Shown piece by piece: positions 34,879-45,123 of a stretch of 64,000 bases of DNA. Below the pieces are notes generated by a model that saw only the letters and a program-made list of their open reading frames with translations, searched no databases and was not told where the DNA came from. Each line of letters opens with the position of its first letter. Position 1 is the stretch's first letter. The position numbers and the translations under genes are program-made. The stretch is from assembly GCF_029714325.1 (NCBI RefSeq), contig NZ_CP121666.1, forward strand, positions 4,402,001 to 4,466,000, read 5' to 3'. The stretch is from Bradyrhizobium sp. CB1717. GTDB lineage: Bacteria > Pseudomonadota > Alphaproteobacteria > Rhizobiales > Xanthobacteraceae.

Positions 34879-35244
<366 letters not shown>

Positions 35245-35262
35245 CTTTTAGGACGTGGTCCG

Positions 35263-35475
35263 ATGTGTCTGCTTTGCGACGATGAGAAGGCCTATCAGGC
35301 CTACATGAATTACCTCGACAAGATGGAGCGGCAGGGCAAGGCCGCCGATCCCAATGTCGCCGTCAATGCCGTGCTCGACGAGATCGAGGCGGCCGCGAAA
35401 GCCGCCGCCAAAAAAGACGACCCGACCAACGACAAAACCCTGTCTCCGTTCTTCTGCAGCCCGATCAATAAATGA
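35263..35475 (+). CDS. Small conserved hypothetical between gatC and gatA
   Basis: 70 residues, [20 protein letters not shown] at the start with a CxxC-like pair, a helical Ala/Lys-rich middle ([14 protein letters not shown]) and FFCSPINK at the end, three cysteines in all. Placed 18 bp after gatC and overlapping gatA by 4 bp, so it is translated with them. Sequence too short for a family call. Position and coding pattern support a real gene. Confidence 0.75.
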   Translation: MCLLCDDEKAYQAYMNYLDKMERQGKAADPNVAVNAVLDEIEAAAKAAAKKDDPTNDKTLSPFFCSPINK

Positions 35476-36953
35476 CCGATTTGACATCGCTGACGCTCGC
35501 CGAGGCCCGCAAGGGACTCGCCGACAAGACTTTCACGTCACTCGAGCTGACCGACGCGCATCTTTCCGCGATCGAAGCCGCGCGCGTGCTCAATGCCTTC
35601 GTGCTGGAGACGCCCGATCAGGCGCGCAGCATGGCGCGCGAGGCCGACGCCAGGATCGCCAAGGGTGATGTGGGTCCGCTCGCCGGCATCCCGCTCGGCA
35701 TCAAGGATCTGTTCGCGACCAAGGGCGTGCGCACCACGGCGTGCTCAAAGATCCTCGGCAATTTTGTGCCGACCTATGAGTCCACCGTCACCTCACAGCT
35801 CTGGCGCGACGGCGCGGTGATGCTCGGCAAGCTCAACAATGACGAATTTGCGATGGGCTCTGCGAACGAGACCTCGTGCTTCGGTCCCGTCGGCAATCCC
35901 TGGAGGCGCGACGGCAGCAACACGACGCTGGTGCCGGGCGGCTCGTCCGGCGGCTCGGCCTCGGCGGTGGCGGCGCTGCTGTGCATGGGGGCGACTGCGA
36001 CAGACACCGGCGGCTCGATCCGCCAGCCGGCGGCGTTCACCGCAACCGTCGGCATCAAGCCGACCTATGGCCGATGCTCGCGCTGGGGCGTCGTCGCCTT
36101 TGCCTCCTCGCTCGACCAGGCAGGTCCCATCGCACGCAGCGTGCGCGACAGCGCGATGCTGCTGCGCTCGATGGCCGGGCACGATCCGAAAGACACGACC
36201 TCGGTCGACATCCCCGTGCCGGATTACGAAGCCGCGATCGGCAAGTCCGTGAAGGGCATGAAGATCGGCATCCCCAAGGAATATCGTCTCGACGGCATGC
36301 CGGCCGAGATCGAGAAGCTGTGGAGCGAGGGCGCGGCGTGGCTGAAGGCGGCGGGTGCCGAGCTCGTCGAAGTGTCGCTGCCGCACACGAAGTATGCGCT
36401 GCCGGCTTATTACATCGTGGCGCCGGCGGAGGCGTCCTCCAACCTCGCGCGCTATGACGGCGTCCGCTATGGCCTGCGCGAGCAGGCCAAGAACATCATC
36501 GAGCTCTACGAAAACACCCGCGCCGAAGGTTTTGGCGCCGAGGTGCGCCGCCGCGTCATGATCGGCACCTATGTGCTGTCGGCCGGCTATTACGACGCCT
36601 ATTATCTGCGCGCCCAGAAGGTGCGTACGCTGATCAAGAAGGACTTTGAGGATTGCTTCGCCAAGGGCGTCAACGCGATCCTCACCCCGGCGACGCCGTC
36701 GGCCGCCTTCGGCATCGGCGAGAAGAGCGGCGAAAATGCGGATCCGGTCGAGATGTATCTCAACGACATCTTCACGGTGACCGTGAACATGGCGGGCCTG
36801 CCAGGTATCGCCGTGCCCGCCGGCAAGGATACGCAGGGCCTGCCGCTCGGCCTGCAGCTGATCGGCCGTCCATTCGAGGAAGAGACGCTGTTCTCGCTCG
36901 GCGAGGTGATCGAGCAGGCGGCCGGCCGCTTCACGCCCGCGAGGTGGTGGTGA
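35472..36953 (+). CDS. gatA: Asp/Glu-tRNA(Asn/Gln) amidotransferase subunit A
   Basis: 493 residues. Glutaminase/amidase subunit that releases ammonia from glutamine for transamidation. Amidase triad: Lys in [13 protein letters not shown] (about residue 78), cis-Ser in [16 protein letters not shown] (about 155), nucleophile Ser in [20 protein letters not shown] (about 179). YKCRGVR-type region replaced by [24 protein letters not shown] overlaps the preceding small gene's stop; full-length and intact. Confidence 0.97.
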   Translation: MTDLTSLTLAEARKGLADKTFTSLELTDAHLSAIEAARVLNAFVLETPDQARSMAREADARIAKGDVGPLAGIPLGIKDLFATKGVRTTACSKILGNFVPTYESTVTSQLWRDGAVMLGKLNNDEFAMGSANETSCFGPVGNPWRRDGSNTTLVPGGSSGGSASAVAALLCMGATATDTGGSIRQPAAFTATVGIKPTYGRCSRWGVVAFASSLDQAGPIARSVRDSAMLLRSMAGHDPKDTTSVDIPVPDYEAAIGKSVKGMKIGIPKEYRLDGMPAEIEKLWSEGAAWLKAAGAELVEVSLPHTKYALPAYYIVAPAEASSNLARYDGVRYGLREQAKNIIELYENTRAEGFGAEVRRRVMIGTYVLSAGYYDAYYLRAQKVRTLIKKDFEDCFAKGVNAILTPATPSAAFGIGEKSGENADPVEMYLNDIFTVTVNMAGLPGIAVPAGKDTQGLPLGLQLIGRPFEEETLFSLGEVIEQAAGRFTPARWW

Positions 36954-36955
36954 CG

Positions 36956-37249
36956 ATGGCGGCGTTCATCGCCAGCCTCGACGACGCAGCACCTGCGCCG
37001 GAACTCGGCGCACCGCTCACCGGCCTCTGGTGGGCCGCCAAGGGCGACTGGGATCGTGCGCACAGGATCGTTCAGGACGACAACAGCCGCGAGGCCGCCT
37101 GGGTGCACGCCTACCTGCATCGGGTCGAGGGTGATCTCGGCAACGCCGGCTATTGGTATCGCCAGGCCGGACAGCCCGTGGCAAAGGATTCGCTTGAAGC
37201 AGAATGGCAGCGCATCGCCAACGCGCTGAGTGGGAGTGCGCCCGCATGA
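36956..37249 (+). CDS. Hypothetical protein between gatA and the methyltransferase
   Basis: 97 residues. Contains LTGLWWAAKGDWDRAHRIVQ, RVEGDLGNAGYWYRQAGQPV and ends EWQRIANALS, a helical repeat-like protein with several Trp residues, reminiscent of a short Sel1/TPR-type helical hairpin. Starts 3 bp after the gatA stop and overlaps the methyltransferase by 4 bp, so it is in the same run. Function unknown. Confidence 0.8.
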   Translation: MAAFIASLDDAAPAPELGAPLTGLWWAAKGDWDRAHRIVQDDNSREAAWVHAYLHRVEGDLGNAGYWYRQAGQPVAKDSLEAEWQRIANALSGSAPA

Positions 37250-38130
37250 GCGAGTCTGGATTCAAGGGGCCCAAGGCGAAGCCCGAGGATCTGTTCGGCC
37301 GTTTTCGCGAGATCGTTTCCGATCCCCTCAACCTTCTGATCGAACGCGTCCCGATGGCTGGCCATGTCGAAGGCGACCAGGTCTATCTGCATAACGGCCT
37401 GAAGGTCCCGGGCATCGGGCCCGGCGCGTATTACGGACCCTTCAGCAGCGTGCTCATCATCAATCGCGGCGTCCACGAGCCGCTCGAGGAATACGTCTTT
37501 CAGGAGCTGCTGAAGCGGCTGGGCGAGACGCCTGCGATGATCGAGCTCGGCGCCTATTGGGGCCACTACTCCATGTGGCTCAAGAAGGTCCGCCCCAAGG
37601 CAGAGGTCATCCTGGTCGAGCCGGATCCCGCTTGCCTGAAGACCGGTCAGGATAATTTCGCGCGCAACGGACTGAAGGGTGAGTTCATCAAGGCCTTCGT
37701 CGGCGACGGCAAGTTCGAGGTCGACGCCTTCTTTCGGGACAGGAAGATCAAGCATATCGACATATTGCATGCCGATATCCAGGCCTTTGAAATCGAGATG
37801 CTGCAAGGCGCGGAGAGCGTGCTGACCAAGCGCCGCGTCGATTATCTGTTTATTGCAACCCATTCGCAGGCCCTCCATCGCGAGGTGGTCGATCGTCTCA
37901 AGGCGCAGGGCTATCGGGTCGAGATATCCAGCGATTTCGAGGACCAGAGCACTTCATTCGACGGCTTCGTGTTTGCTTCCTCTCCGGAGGTCGCGGCGCT
38001 GTTCGGAGAGATCGAGGCGATGGGCCGCCCCGAGATCGCGCTGCGCCGGCCGGCCGACGTGCTTCGGTCGCTCAACGGGTTTCTCGACGCGAGTGAACGG
38101 CGAACAGCCAACGGACCAGTAACGCCATGA
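37246..38130 (+). CDS. FkbM-family SAM-dependent methyltransferase
   Basis: 294 residues. Class I methyltransferase fold: [18 protein letters not shown] (motif I, AdoMet loop, near residue 100), [20 protein letters not shown] (motif II) and [19 protein letters not shown] (motif IV, near 175) are the FkbM arrangement used for O-methylation of polyketides, sugars or exopolysaccharide. Why it sits between gatA and gatB is not clear. Start ATG overlaps the previous stop, and its own stop overlaps gatB by 4 bp, so it is coupled on both sides. Confidence 0.88.
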   Translation: MSESGFKGPKAKPEDLFGRFREIVSDPLNLLIERVPMAGHVEGDQVYLHNGLKVPGIGPGAYYGPFSSVLIINRGVHEPLEEYVFQELLKRLGETPAMIELGAYWGHYSMWLKKVRPKAEVILVEPDPACLKTGQDNFARNGLKGEFIKAFVGDGKFEVDAFFRDRKIKHIDILHADIQAFEIEMLQGAESVLTKRRVDYLFIATHSQALHREVVDRLKAQGYRVEISSDFEDQSTSFDGFVFASSPEVAALFGEIEAMGRPEIALRRPADVLRSLNGFLDASERRTANGPVTP

Positions 38131-39611
38131 ACGCATCCGCCACCCCCCACAAGCTTCTCAAAGGCGCCACCGGTGACTGGGAGATGGTCATCGGCATGGA
38201 GATCCATGCCCAGGTGACCTCGAACGCGAAACTGTTCTCGGGCGCCTCCACCGCGTTCGGCGGCGAGCCGAACAGCCACGTGTCGCTGGTCGATGTGGCG
38301 ATGCCGGGCATGCTGCCCGTCATCAACGAGGAATGCGTCAGGCAGGCTGTCCGGACCGGGCTCGGTCTCAACGCGACGATCAATCTGCGTTCGGTGTTCG
38401 ACCGGAAAAACTATTTCTATCCGGACCTGCCGCAGGGCTACCAGATCAGCCAGTACAAATCGCCTGTGGTGGGCGAGGGCGAGGTGCTGGTCGAGCTCGA
38501 CGGCGGCCGCAGCGTCACCATCGGCATCGAGCGCCTGCATATCGAGCAGGATCCCGGCAAAATGCTGCACGACCAGTCGCCGTCGCTGTCCTTCATCGAC
38601 TTCAACCGCTGTGGCGTGGCGCTGATGGAGATTGTCTCAAAACCGGACATCCGCGACGCCGAGCAGGCCAAGGCCTACGTGACCAAGCTGCGCTCGATCA
38701 TGCGCTACCTCGGCACCTGTGACGGTGACATGGAGAAGGGATCCTTGCGCGCCGATGTGAACGTTTCCGTGCGCAAGCCCGGCGGACCGCTCGGCACCCG
38801 CTGCGAAATCAAGAACATGAACTCGATCACCTTCATCGGCCAGGCGATCGAGTATGAAGCGCGGCGCCAGATCGAGATCATCGAGGATGGTGGGCAGATC
38901 GAGCAGGAGACGCGTCGGTTCGACCCCGACAAGGGCGAGACGCGCTCGATGCGGTCGAAGGAAGAGGCGCATGACTATCGCTACTTCCCCGATCCCGACC
39001 TCTTGCCGCTCGAGTTCAGCCAGGCGTTCGTCGACGAGCTGAAAGCGAAGCTGCCGGAGCTGCCGGACCAGAAGAAGGCGCGCTTCGTCGCCGATTTCGG
39101 CCTGTCGGCCTATGACGCGAGCGTGCTCGTCGCCGAGCGCGAGAGCGCGGTGTTCTACGAGACGGTGCTCGACAAGCTCGCCAGCCGTGCGCGCGACGGC
39201 AAGATGGCGGCGAACTGGGTGATCAACGAGCTGTTCGGCCGCCTCAACAAGGAAGGCCGGGATATTACGGGCTCTCCGGTCAATGCCGAGCAGCTTGCTG
39301 CGATCATCGACCTGATCGGCGAGGGTACGATCTCCGGCAAGATCGCCAAGGATCTGTTCGAGATCGTCTGGCAGGAAGGCGGCGACCCGCGCGCGCTGGT
39401 CGAAAGCCGCGGCATGAAGCAGGTCACCGACCTCTCGGCGATCGAGAAGGTGGTCGACGACATCATCGCGGCCAATCCCGACAAGGCCGCGCAGGTGAAG
39501 GACAAGCCGCAGTCGCTCGGCTGGTTCGTCGGCCAGGTGATGAAGGCGTCGGGCGGCAAGGCCAACCCGCAGAGCGTCAACGACCTGCTCAAGTCCAAGC
39601 TCGGCCTCTAG
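38127..39611 (+). CDS. gatB: Asp/Glu-tRNA(Asn/Gln) amidotransferase subunit B
   Basis: 494 residues. tRNA-binding and kinase subunit that activates the misacylated tRNA by ATP before amidation. [20 protein letters not shown] at the start, [20 protein letters not shown] near 92, the RADVNVSVR and [19 protein letters not shown] region near 210-235, then the C-terminal YqeY-like helical domain (from about residue 350, with [11 protein letters not shown]). Full length, intact. Last gene of the run; a strong hairpin follows within 11 bp. Confidence 0.97.
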   Translation: MNASATPHKLLKGATGDWEMVIGMEIHAQVTSNAKLFSGASTAFGGEPNSHVSLVDVAMPGMLPVINEECVRQAVRTGLGLNATINLRSVFDRKNYFYPDLPQGYQISQYKSPVVGEGEVLVELDGGRSVTIGIERLHIEQDPGKMLHDQSPSLSFIDFNRCGVALMEIVSKPDIRDAEQAKAYVTKLRSIMRYLGTCDGDMEKGSLRADVNVSVRKPGGPLGTRCEIKNMNSITFIGQAIEYEARRQIEIIEDGGQIEQETRRFDPDKGETRSMRSKEEAHDYRYFPDPDLLPLEFSQAFVDELKAKLPELPDQKKARFVADFGLSAYDASVLVAERESAVFYETVLDKLASRARDGKMAANWVINELFGRLNKEGRDITGSPVNAEQLAAIIDLIGEGTISGKIAKDLFEIVWQEGGDPRALVESRGMKQVTDLSAIEKVVDDIIAANPDKAAQVKDKPQSLGWFVGQVMKASGGKANPQSVNDLLKSKLGL

Positions 39612-39621
39612 CCTCACGCGT

Positions 39622-39660
39622 TCGCACGAGGTGACGGACACGCTCCGTCACCTCGTGCGA
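39622..39660 (+). terminator. Perfect 17-bp hairpin after gatB
   Basis: Arms of 17 bp (39622-39638 and 39644-39660) match perfectly around a 5-nt loop, 11 bp past the gatB stop. No T-tract follows, so it may be a Rho-assisted end, an mRNA-stabilising structure or a processing site. Confidence 0.6.
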
Positions 39661-40177
39661 CGTCGAGATGAGACGCGCACACACATCGCCAGCAGCGAAC
39701 TTCATCCCGTCGAGGTCACGCCGCGGATGCGAATCGCGGGCCGCGCGATTCGCGCGAAACGGCGACTTGCACGTGCTCCGACGAGCGCTTCCGCCGTTAA
39801 GCATGAAAATAATTTCATTGCCAAAATTCGCGACTCAGAGTCCGCGACTCGCCTCTGCGAGGCGATAGCGCGCATTGCAGTGCACTTCATCGCACTGATC
39901 ACGCGTGATGTGTGTGCGCAGAATAGTACTTGCTGCATAGAGTTTTTTTGCAATCACCGCGCTGGACGACGTCGATGCTGCGAGAAGCATTTGCAATTGC
40001 AGACGCGTGTCTCTGCGTGTCGGCAAATCAAGCGCGGCTGGCGCACGCGCACCGCGCCGTCAACACTTCCTTAAGTGAGAAGATGTTTTTTTCGTCGTGT
40101 TGGTGTATTTGGGGTGAGTGCATTCGATCCCCGAGTGCACGCAGCGATTAAAGCCATCTCACACATCGGAGGGCAAC
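39661..40177. other. 517-bp intergenic region before the Lys-rich gene
   Basis: No supported gene. The sequence is less GC-rich than its surroundings and carries many alternating GTGTGTGCGC/CGCGCAC/ACGCGTGATGTGTG-like tracts. The last 100 bp contain TTTTTTTCG and TTGGTGTATTT-like AT stretches, the probable promoter and leader for the gene at 40178. Confidence 0.5.
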
Positions 40178-40270
40178 ATGGCCAAGAAAGCGAAGAAGGC
40201 GAAGAAGGCGAAGAGCGCAGTGAAGAAGACTGCGAAGAAGACCCGCAAGGTCGCGAAGAAGAAGAAGTAA
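40178..40270 (+). CDS. Lysine-rich 30-residue histone-like microprotein
   Basis: 30 residues, 16 of them Lys, the rest mostly Ala, Thr, Val and one Arg: MAKKAKKAKKAKSAVKKTAK then KTRKVAKKKK. GGAGG lies 6 bp before the ATG, an excellent ribosome site, and codons are used in a coding manner (AAG throughout). The KKAKK repeat resembles the C-terminal tails of histone H1-like (Hc1) proteins, so a nucleic-acid-binding role is inferred. Too short for most gene finders. A stem-loop (arms 40286-40293 and 40302-40309) lies 16 bp past the stop. Confidence 0.7.
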   Translation: MAKKAKKAKKAKSAVKKTAKKTRKVAKKKK

Positions 40271-41144
40271 CTTCGCTTCTGAAGTTGCCGGCTCTTAAAG
40301 CAGCCGGCACGTCATCAGCGCCTCCCAGAGGTTCTGGTCGACGATAGAGGGTGTCGGCGAGACATCAGGTCAACGGTCGGGCCGTTCTCATTCACGGTCC
40401 GGCAGAAGAAACGAGTTTTCTTCGTTCGGTGCGGTTCTCCTTCCGGGGCTCCGCAATTTCACAAGCGGCCTTCGGGTCAACGTGAAATCTGGTCCTGACG
40501 TGTTCGCCGACGCCCTCGTTCTCCCTGAGGCCGGGGTATTGCCGGCATCCCCTTTCCCACATTGCTGATCTGACCGCGCCGCTTCTGTCGTGCTGCCTTG
40601 GGGCAGGCGAGGGCTACGGCGAACCGGCGATTGCCGTGACGGTCATGGCTCGGGCGACTGCGCCAAGCCCACTAAGACCGATTCCCCAGTCTCGAGCTTC
40701 GCGCCGGCCGGCATTGGTGGCTGCGAGTGGTGCCGCCGCACGAGGCGGCCACCGGGGCTCTTCGGGTGAGCCGCTCCCACAAATTGTAACCGCACGACGC
40801 GCACCACCGCGCGCGATGGTTATCGATGTCCCAAAATCCCTCGGTAAACAGAATCTGACGAATCGCAGAAGTGCCTGCAAATCGGGGACTTTTTGAATTT
40901 TGCGCGCAGGCGCCGTGCGCTCGCGTTTACGTCTGCTTCATCGCGATACTTAAACTGCCATTCAAATTTGCCCGCCATCATTGCCTCCAACAAGCCGGCA
41001 AACGGCTTGGGCAAGAAGACTTCGACGAGAAGACTTGGGGAAGAGTTGAACAGTGCACGATCCCAGAAGGGATCATGCAAATCAGAGTTGGACGGGGGCC
41101 GCGCTCGGGGGAACGAGGCGGCACAAGAAAAAAGGGGATGCGTT
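40271..41144. other. 874-bp region with structured but unassigned sequence
   Basis: No well-supported gene. After the stem-loop at 40286 come several short self-complementary tracts (GAAGAAA CGAG TTTTCTTC near 40405; TTTCAC...GTGAAA near 40457-40485). The minus strand carries purine-rich AGGAGAACCG-like runs that resemble leader or decayed-element sequence. An 88-codon minus frame (40614-40880) and an 86-codon minus frame (40820-41080) show no family features. A structured RNA or decayed repeat is possible. Confidence 0.4.
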
Positions 41145-41411
41145 ATGTTTCAGGGTACTTTCGATCTGGAGACGGCGACGCCGATCGACGCCAGCGCGCT
41201 GTCGGACGTTCTGTTCGAGCGCGGGATCTATTGGGCGAGCGGCCGCTCCGGCCTCGTCGATCTCGTCGCCGCGCACAAATGGTTCAACCTCGCTGCCCTG
41301 AAGGGCCGCAAGGACGCCGTAGCGCTCCGCCAGGAAGTTGCTGGCCAGATGTCGGATGCCGAGATCTCGGCCGCGCAGCGCGACGCGAGGGCGTGGGTTT
41401 CCGCCCACTAG
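41145..41411 (+). CDS. Small Sel1-like repeat protein
   Basis: 88 residues. Contains one clear Sel1-like unit: YWASGRSGLVDLVAAHKWFN then LAALKGRKDAVALRQEVAGQ, the AHKWFNLAA sequence being typical, followed by MSDAEISAAQRDARAW, a common tail in rhizobial Sel1 proteins. Sel1 repeats form helical hairpins for protein contacts. ATG at 41145 with AAGGGGATG upstream. Monocistronic. Confidence 0.8.
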   Translation: MFQGTFDLETATPIDASALSDVLFERGIYWASGRSGLVDLVAAHKWFNLAALKGRKDAVALRQEVAGQMSDAEISAAQRDARAWVSAH

Positions 41412-41606
41412 AGCCGTTTCCGGTCCGATGGAACCGGACCGGGGCTCTCGGTCCCTGTTGATGCGCGGTTCTTGCGCGAGCCGATATCGAGTTCGCTAGA
41501 AACCCGCTTTGAACTGAGAATCGCATCCGACCCCGTGTTTTCACGGGCGGACCTGTTGCGCTGAATCAAATCTTTCGTCGTGCCGCCACTTAAGAACCCG
41601 CGCGGC

Positions 41607-41815
41607 ATGAACACCCACGACACCAATCGACAATGGCTGCCGATTCAGATCGCGCCCGATGACTGCGATCTGGAACTCGACGGCCGCACAAGACAGGCAT
41701 CGTGTCCTGGACCTTTCCAGCCCGCCGCAGGTGCGGCGTCTGGTTCAACGTCTGGGCCAACGAGCCGGTGCTGATTTCGCCGTCGCATTGGCGCATCTGG
41801 CGGTCCGGCCGCTAG
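41607..41815 (+). pseudogene. Frameshifted small conserved protein
   Basis: From ATG at 41607 the frame reads MNTHDTNRQWLPIQIAPDDC followed by DLELDGR and then becomes improbable. Starting near 41694 another frame, offset by one missing base, continues TGIVSWTFPARRRCGVWFNV and ends with ISPSHWRIWRSGR and a TAG at 41813-41815. Together they would make a roughly 70-residue protein of the QWLPI(Q/E)xAP ... THWRxW type found in Bradyrhizobium (recalled, not checked). A one-base loss near 41695 or a sequencing error explains it. Confidence 0.5.
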
Positions 41816-41947
41816 GCGCGGACACACATATATAAGGTCATCGGGAATCGACCTGAGCTCGGCGGCGCTGGTGCTTGCGCGGGGCTTCCGTAGCCGATCG
41901 GCGGCTGCCTTCAGCTGAAAGAGCCCACGGACTTTGACGCTGTTGGG

Positions 41948-42040
41948 TGGCGGAGAGGGAGGGATTCGAACCCTCGATACAGCTTGAGACCGTATGACGC
42001 TTTAGCAAAGCGTTGCCTTCAGCCACTCGGCCACCTCTCC
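41948..42040 (-). tRNA. tRNA-Ser (GCT anticodon)
   Basis: On the minus strand the gene begins GGAGAGGTGGCCGAGTGGCT, has the anticodon stem-loop ACGCT-TTGCTAA-AGCGT with anticodon GCT, a long variable arm, the GGTTCGAATCC T-arm and acceptor CCTCTCC, with CCA encoded. The long variable arm confirms a class II tRNA that reads AGC/AGU. Confidence 0.97.
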
Positions 42041-42510
42041 GGTGCGAGCCTTATGCCTCTAATTAGTTGGGCCGGTCAATTTGTAAGCGCGTGATTGCGC
42101 TCGAATATTCCCAGCGATTTTCGAAACAAGCCGGCTTGCCTTCGGGACGAGAACCATTAGGCCGCGAGAACAGGCGCGGGGGGCCGGAATGTCTCGCGCG
42201 TGGGGTATTCTTCCTGGCGTAAGTGGCTGGATTTACTGCGGAATCGATAGCTCTTGTGCGGCAGAGCCTATCGAGCTGGGAATTCGCTCGTCTGAGCGAT
42301 ACCCCAGTAACGCTTTGAATCTAATTGATTTATAGCCAAAGTGCCTGCTGTCGCGCGTGGAGCGAGCTGCTCCTTGACCGTATTCGCTCGGACGGTCCGC
42401 CGATTCTGGTAACGATGCTCCCGGCGGAATAAGCGCCGCAGCGGCAGCCCGGATGGGCGTTCGCGGGACCGGTTGCTATGGTCAACGCGTTGAATTGAGG
42501 GAGGAATGGC
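42041..42510. other. 470-bp gap before the TPR gene
   Basis: No supported gene. AT-richer stretches occur around 42060-42120 and 42300-42350, where the tRNA-Ser promoter (minus strand) and a promoter for the TPR gene would lie. GGGAGGAATGG just before 42511 is the ribosome site. Confidence 0.5.
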
Positions 42511-45123
42511 TTGGCGAACGAGTTGCAGGCCAAATTTCGGCGTGCTGTCGATGCCTTTCAGGGCAGGGACCTGGCGAAAGCGGAAAAAATACTCGAGCAG
42601 ATCAGGAGATCCTCCCCGAATATCTTCGACGTCGAGCACTTCCTCGGCGTGATCAAGCTGATGCAAGGCCGGTTTTCGGAGGCCGAGGTCCATCTCAAGG
42701 CGGCGGTCGGCCTGAATGGAAGCAGTGACGAAGCGCTCAGCAACTATGGCTATGCACTCAAATCCCTGAATCGCCCCCAGGAGGCGCTGACGTATTTTTC
42801 GCGCGCCTTGGCGGTGAATCCGCGCAATCCTCTTTCCTACCACAACCGAGGTTCGATCCTCGCCGAGTTTGCGAGAGACTATTCGAATGCGATCGATCAA
42901 TTCGACAAGGCGATAGCCTACAATCCGAACTTCGCCGATGCCTATGTGAGCAAGGGCAATTGCCTCGAAAAACTGCAACGCTACGAAGACGCTCTCGTCG
43001 CCTACGACAAGGCGCTGGCGATCAAGCCCGATCTGGAGAATGCCTGGCTTGGCCGCGGCAATGCCTTGCGGAACCTCAAGCGCCATGACGAGGCATTTGC
43101 AACCTACGACAGGGCGCTGTCGGGCAGGCCTGGGTTCGGGGACGCATGGATTGGCCGAGGTGACGTTTTGGCCGATCTCGAGCGCCATGACGAAGCGCTT
43201 GCTGCCTACGACAAGGCGCTGGCGATCAAGCCCGATCTGGCGAATGCGTGGGTTGCGAGGGGGCATGTTCTCTGGGGTCTCGCGCGCTACGACGACGCGC
43301 TTGCCGCCTACGACAAGGCGCTGTCGATCAAGCCCGACCTGGAGGGCGCCTGGCTTGGCCGCGGCAATGTCTGCTACGATCTGAAGCGCTACGACGCGGC
43401 ATTCGCGGCATATGACAAGACGCTGTCGATCAGGCCTGATCTGGCGGAGGCGTGGCTTGGCCGGGGCAATGTTCTCACCGAGCTCAAGCGCTACGACGAC
43501 GCATCTGCCGCGTATGAGCGGGCGCTGTCGATCAAGCCCGACCTCGCCGAAGCATGGCTCGGTCAAGGCAATGTCGCGTGGGGTCTCAAGCGTTATGAGG
43601 ACGCTCTTGCTGCCTTCGACAAGGCGCTCTCGATCAAGCCTGGTCTGGAAGGAGCCTGGATTGGTCGAGGCAACGTCTTCACCGATCTCAGGCGCTTTGA
43701 CGAGGCTCTTGCTGCTTACGACAAGGCTCTATCGATCAAGCCTGATCTCGAAGGCATCGAGGGGCTGCGTCTCTATACAAAGATGCATTTGTGCAACTGG
43801 GATCATCTGGAGGAAGAGATCAGTCATTTGACGGCGGCAATCCGGGCGGGCAAAGCGAATAGCTCTCCTTTTGCCTTGCTGTCGCTGACGGATTCTCCTG
43901 ACGATCATCTCCGATGCGCCAGAGCATGGGTCGCCGCAAAGCTCGCGCAACTCTCGAAACCAGGCGCGAAGGCGGAGAGCAACAGGCACGACAGGATAAG
44001 GGTCGGATATGTCTCGCCCGATTTGCGTGAGCATCCGGTCGGCTACCTGACCGCCGGGATTTTCGAGAGCCACGACACCGATCGCTTCGAGACCTACGCC
44101 TTCTCGATCGGTCCGGGCGACAACAGCGATCTGCGCAAGCGGCTGGAAGGCTCCTTCCATCGCTTCATCGATTGTCAGCACAAGAACGACAGTGAGGTCC
44201 TGCAAGCGATCAAGGATGCCGGGATCGACATCCTCGTCGATCTTGCCGGACATACGCACAATGCCAGGCTGTCCCTGTTCGCATCCGGTCCAGCTCCGAT
44301 TGTCGTCAACTACCTCGGATTCGCAGGAACGTTGGGAAGCAAAGACCTCGCTCACTACATCATCGCCGACAAGGTCGTGCTGCCGGAATCCAGCGACCAG
44401 TTCTTTGAAGAGAAGGTCGTTCGCCTGCCTGGCAGTTTCATGCCGCGTGACAGCAGGGGACAGGCCGTCGATCAGACGACCTGCGACAGGGCTGATCACG
44501 ATCTGCGGCCGGAATGGACGGTGTTTTGCTGCTTCAACAATGCCTACAAGATCAATCCATCCGTCTTCGGCAGCTGGATGAATATCCTGAAGAGCGTGGA
44601 CCTGTCGGTGTTGTGGTTGTCCGATATGGGGGAAATGGCAAAATCCAACCTGAGAAAGGAAGCAGGGCGCCTCGGCATCGATCCGGATCGCCTGGTGTTC
44701 GCCAAGCGCCTTTCATCATCCTCCGACCATCTGGCGCGCCATCGCCTTGCCGATCTGTTCCTCGATACACTGCCATACAACGCACATACGACGGCCAGCG
44801 ACGCGCTGTGGGCCGGTCTGCCCGTCCTGACGCAGGTCGGAAATGGTTTCGCAGGCCGCGTCGCCGCGAGCTTGCTTGAGGCCGCTGGCCTGCGCGAGCT
44901 GATCGCGCGGACACGCGAGGAATATGAAGCGCTCGCGATCGACCTTGTGCGCAACAAGCAAAGGCTTCAGGCCATTCGCAACAGGCTGCAAGAGAACCGG
45001 ACAACGTCGCTGTTTGATGCGCCTCTCTATACGAAGCATTTGGAGGCGGCCTACGAGGCAATGCTTCAGAGGCATCGAGCTGGATTGCCGCCGGATCAGA
45101 TCGAAATTCAGGCGCTTGGATGA
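42511..45123 (+). CDS. TPR protein with GT41 (O-GlcNAc transferase-like) domain
   Basis: 870 residues. N-terminal 430 residues hold about eleven TPR units; from residue 145 eight 34-residue repeats of the form RY(D/E)DALAAYDKALSIKPDLE followed by AWLGRGNVL run in perfect register. The C-terminus is a glycosyltransferase family 41 domain like SPINDLY/OGT: IRVGYVSPDLREHPVGYLTA near 497, DILVDLAGHTHNARLSLFAS near 570, CCFNNAYKINPSVF near 670 and LFLDTLPYNAHTTASDALWA near 745. Likely adds a sugar to Ser/Thr of proteins such as flagellin; the target is unknown. TTG start at 42511, chosen because no ATG fits and GGGAGG precedes it. Confidence 0.9.
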   Translation: MANELQAKFRRAVDAFQGRDLAKAEKILEQIRRSSPNIFDVEHFLGVIKLMQGRFSEAEVHLKAAVGLNGSSDEALSNYGYALKSLNRPQEALTYFSRALAVNPRNPLSYHNRGSILAEFARDYSNAIDQFDKAIAYNPNFADAYVSKGNCLEKLQRYEDALVAYDKALAIKPDLENAWLGRGNALRNLKRHDEAFATYDRALSGRPGFGDAWIGRGDVLADLERHDEALAAYDKALAIKPDLANAWVARGHVLWGLARYDDALAAYDKALSIKPDLEGAWLGRGNVCYDLKRYDAAFAAYDKTLSIRPDLAEAWLGRGNVLTELKRYDDASAAYERALSIKPDLAEAWLGQGNVAWGLKRYEDALAAFDKALSIKPGLEGAWIGRGNVFTDLRRFDEALAAYDKALSIKPDLEGIEGLRLYTKMHLCNWDHLEEEISHLTAAIRAGKANSSPFALLSLTDSPDDHLRCARAWVAAKLAQLSKPGAKAESNRHDRIRVGYVSPDLREHPVGYLTAGIFESHDTDRFETYAFSIGPGDNSDLRKRLEGSFHRFIDCQHKNDSEVLQAIKDAGIDILVDLAGHTHNARLSLFASGPAPIVVNYLGFAGTLGSKDLAHYIIADKVVLPESSDQFFEEKVVRLPGSFMPRDSRGQAVDQTTCDRADHDLRPEWTVFCCFNNAYKINPSVFGSWMNILKSVDLSVLWLSDMGEMAKSNLRKEAGRLGIDPDRLVFAKRLSSSSDHLARHRLADLFLDTLPYNAHTTASDALWAGLPVLTQVGNGFAGRVAASLLEAAGLRELIARTREEYEALAIDLVRNKQRLQAIRNRLQENRTTSLFDAPLYTKHLEAAYEAMLQRHRAGLPPDQIEIQALG

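Noticed and set aside
39631..40074. 147-codon plus-strand frame after gatB
   Set aside because: Begins inside the gatB hairpin, has no ribosome site and reads as random Arg/Cys-rich sequence.
40820..41080. 86-codon minus-strand frame
   Set aside because: Looks less biased than other shadows but has no ribosome site I can support and no family; left in the unassigned region.
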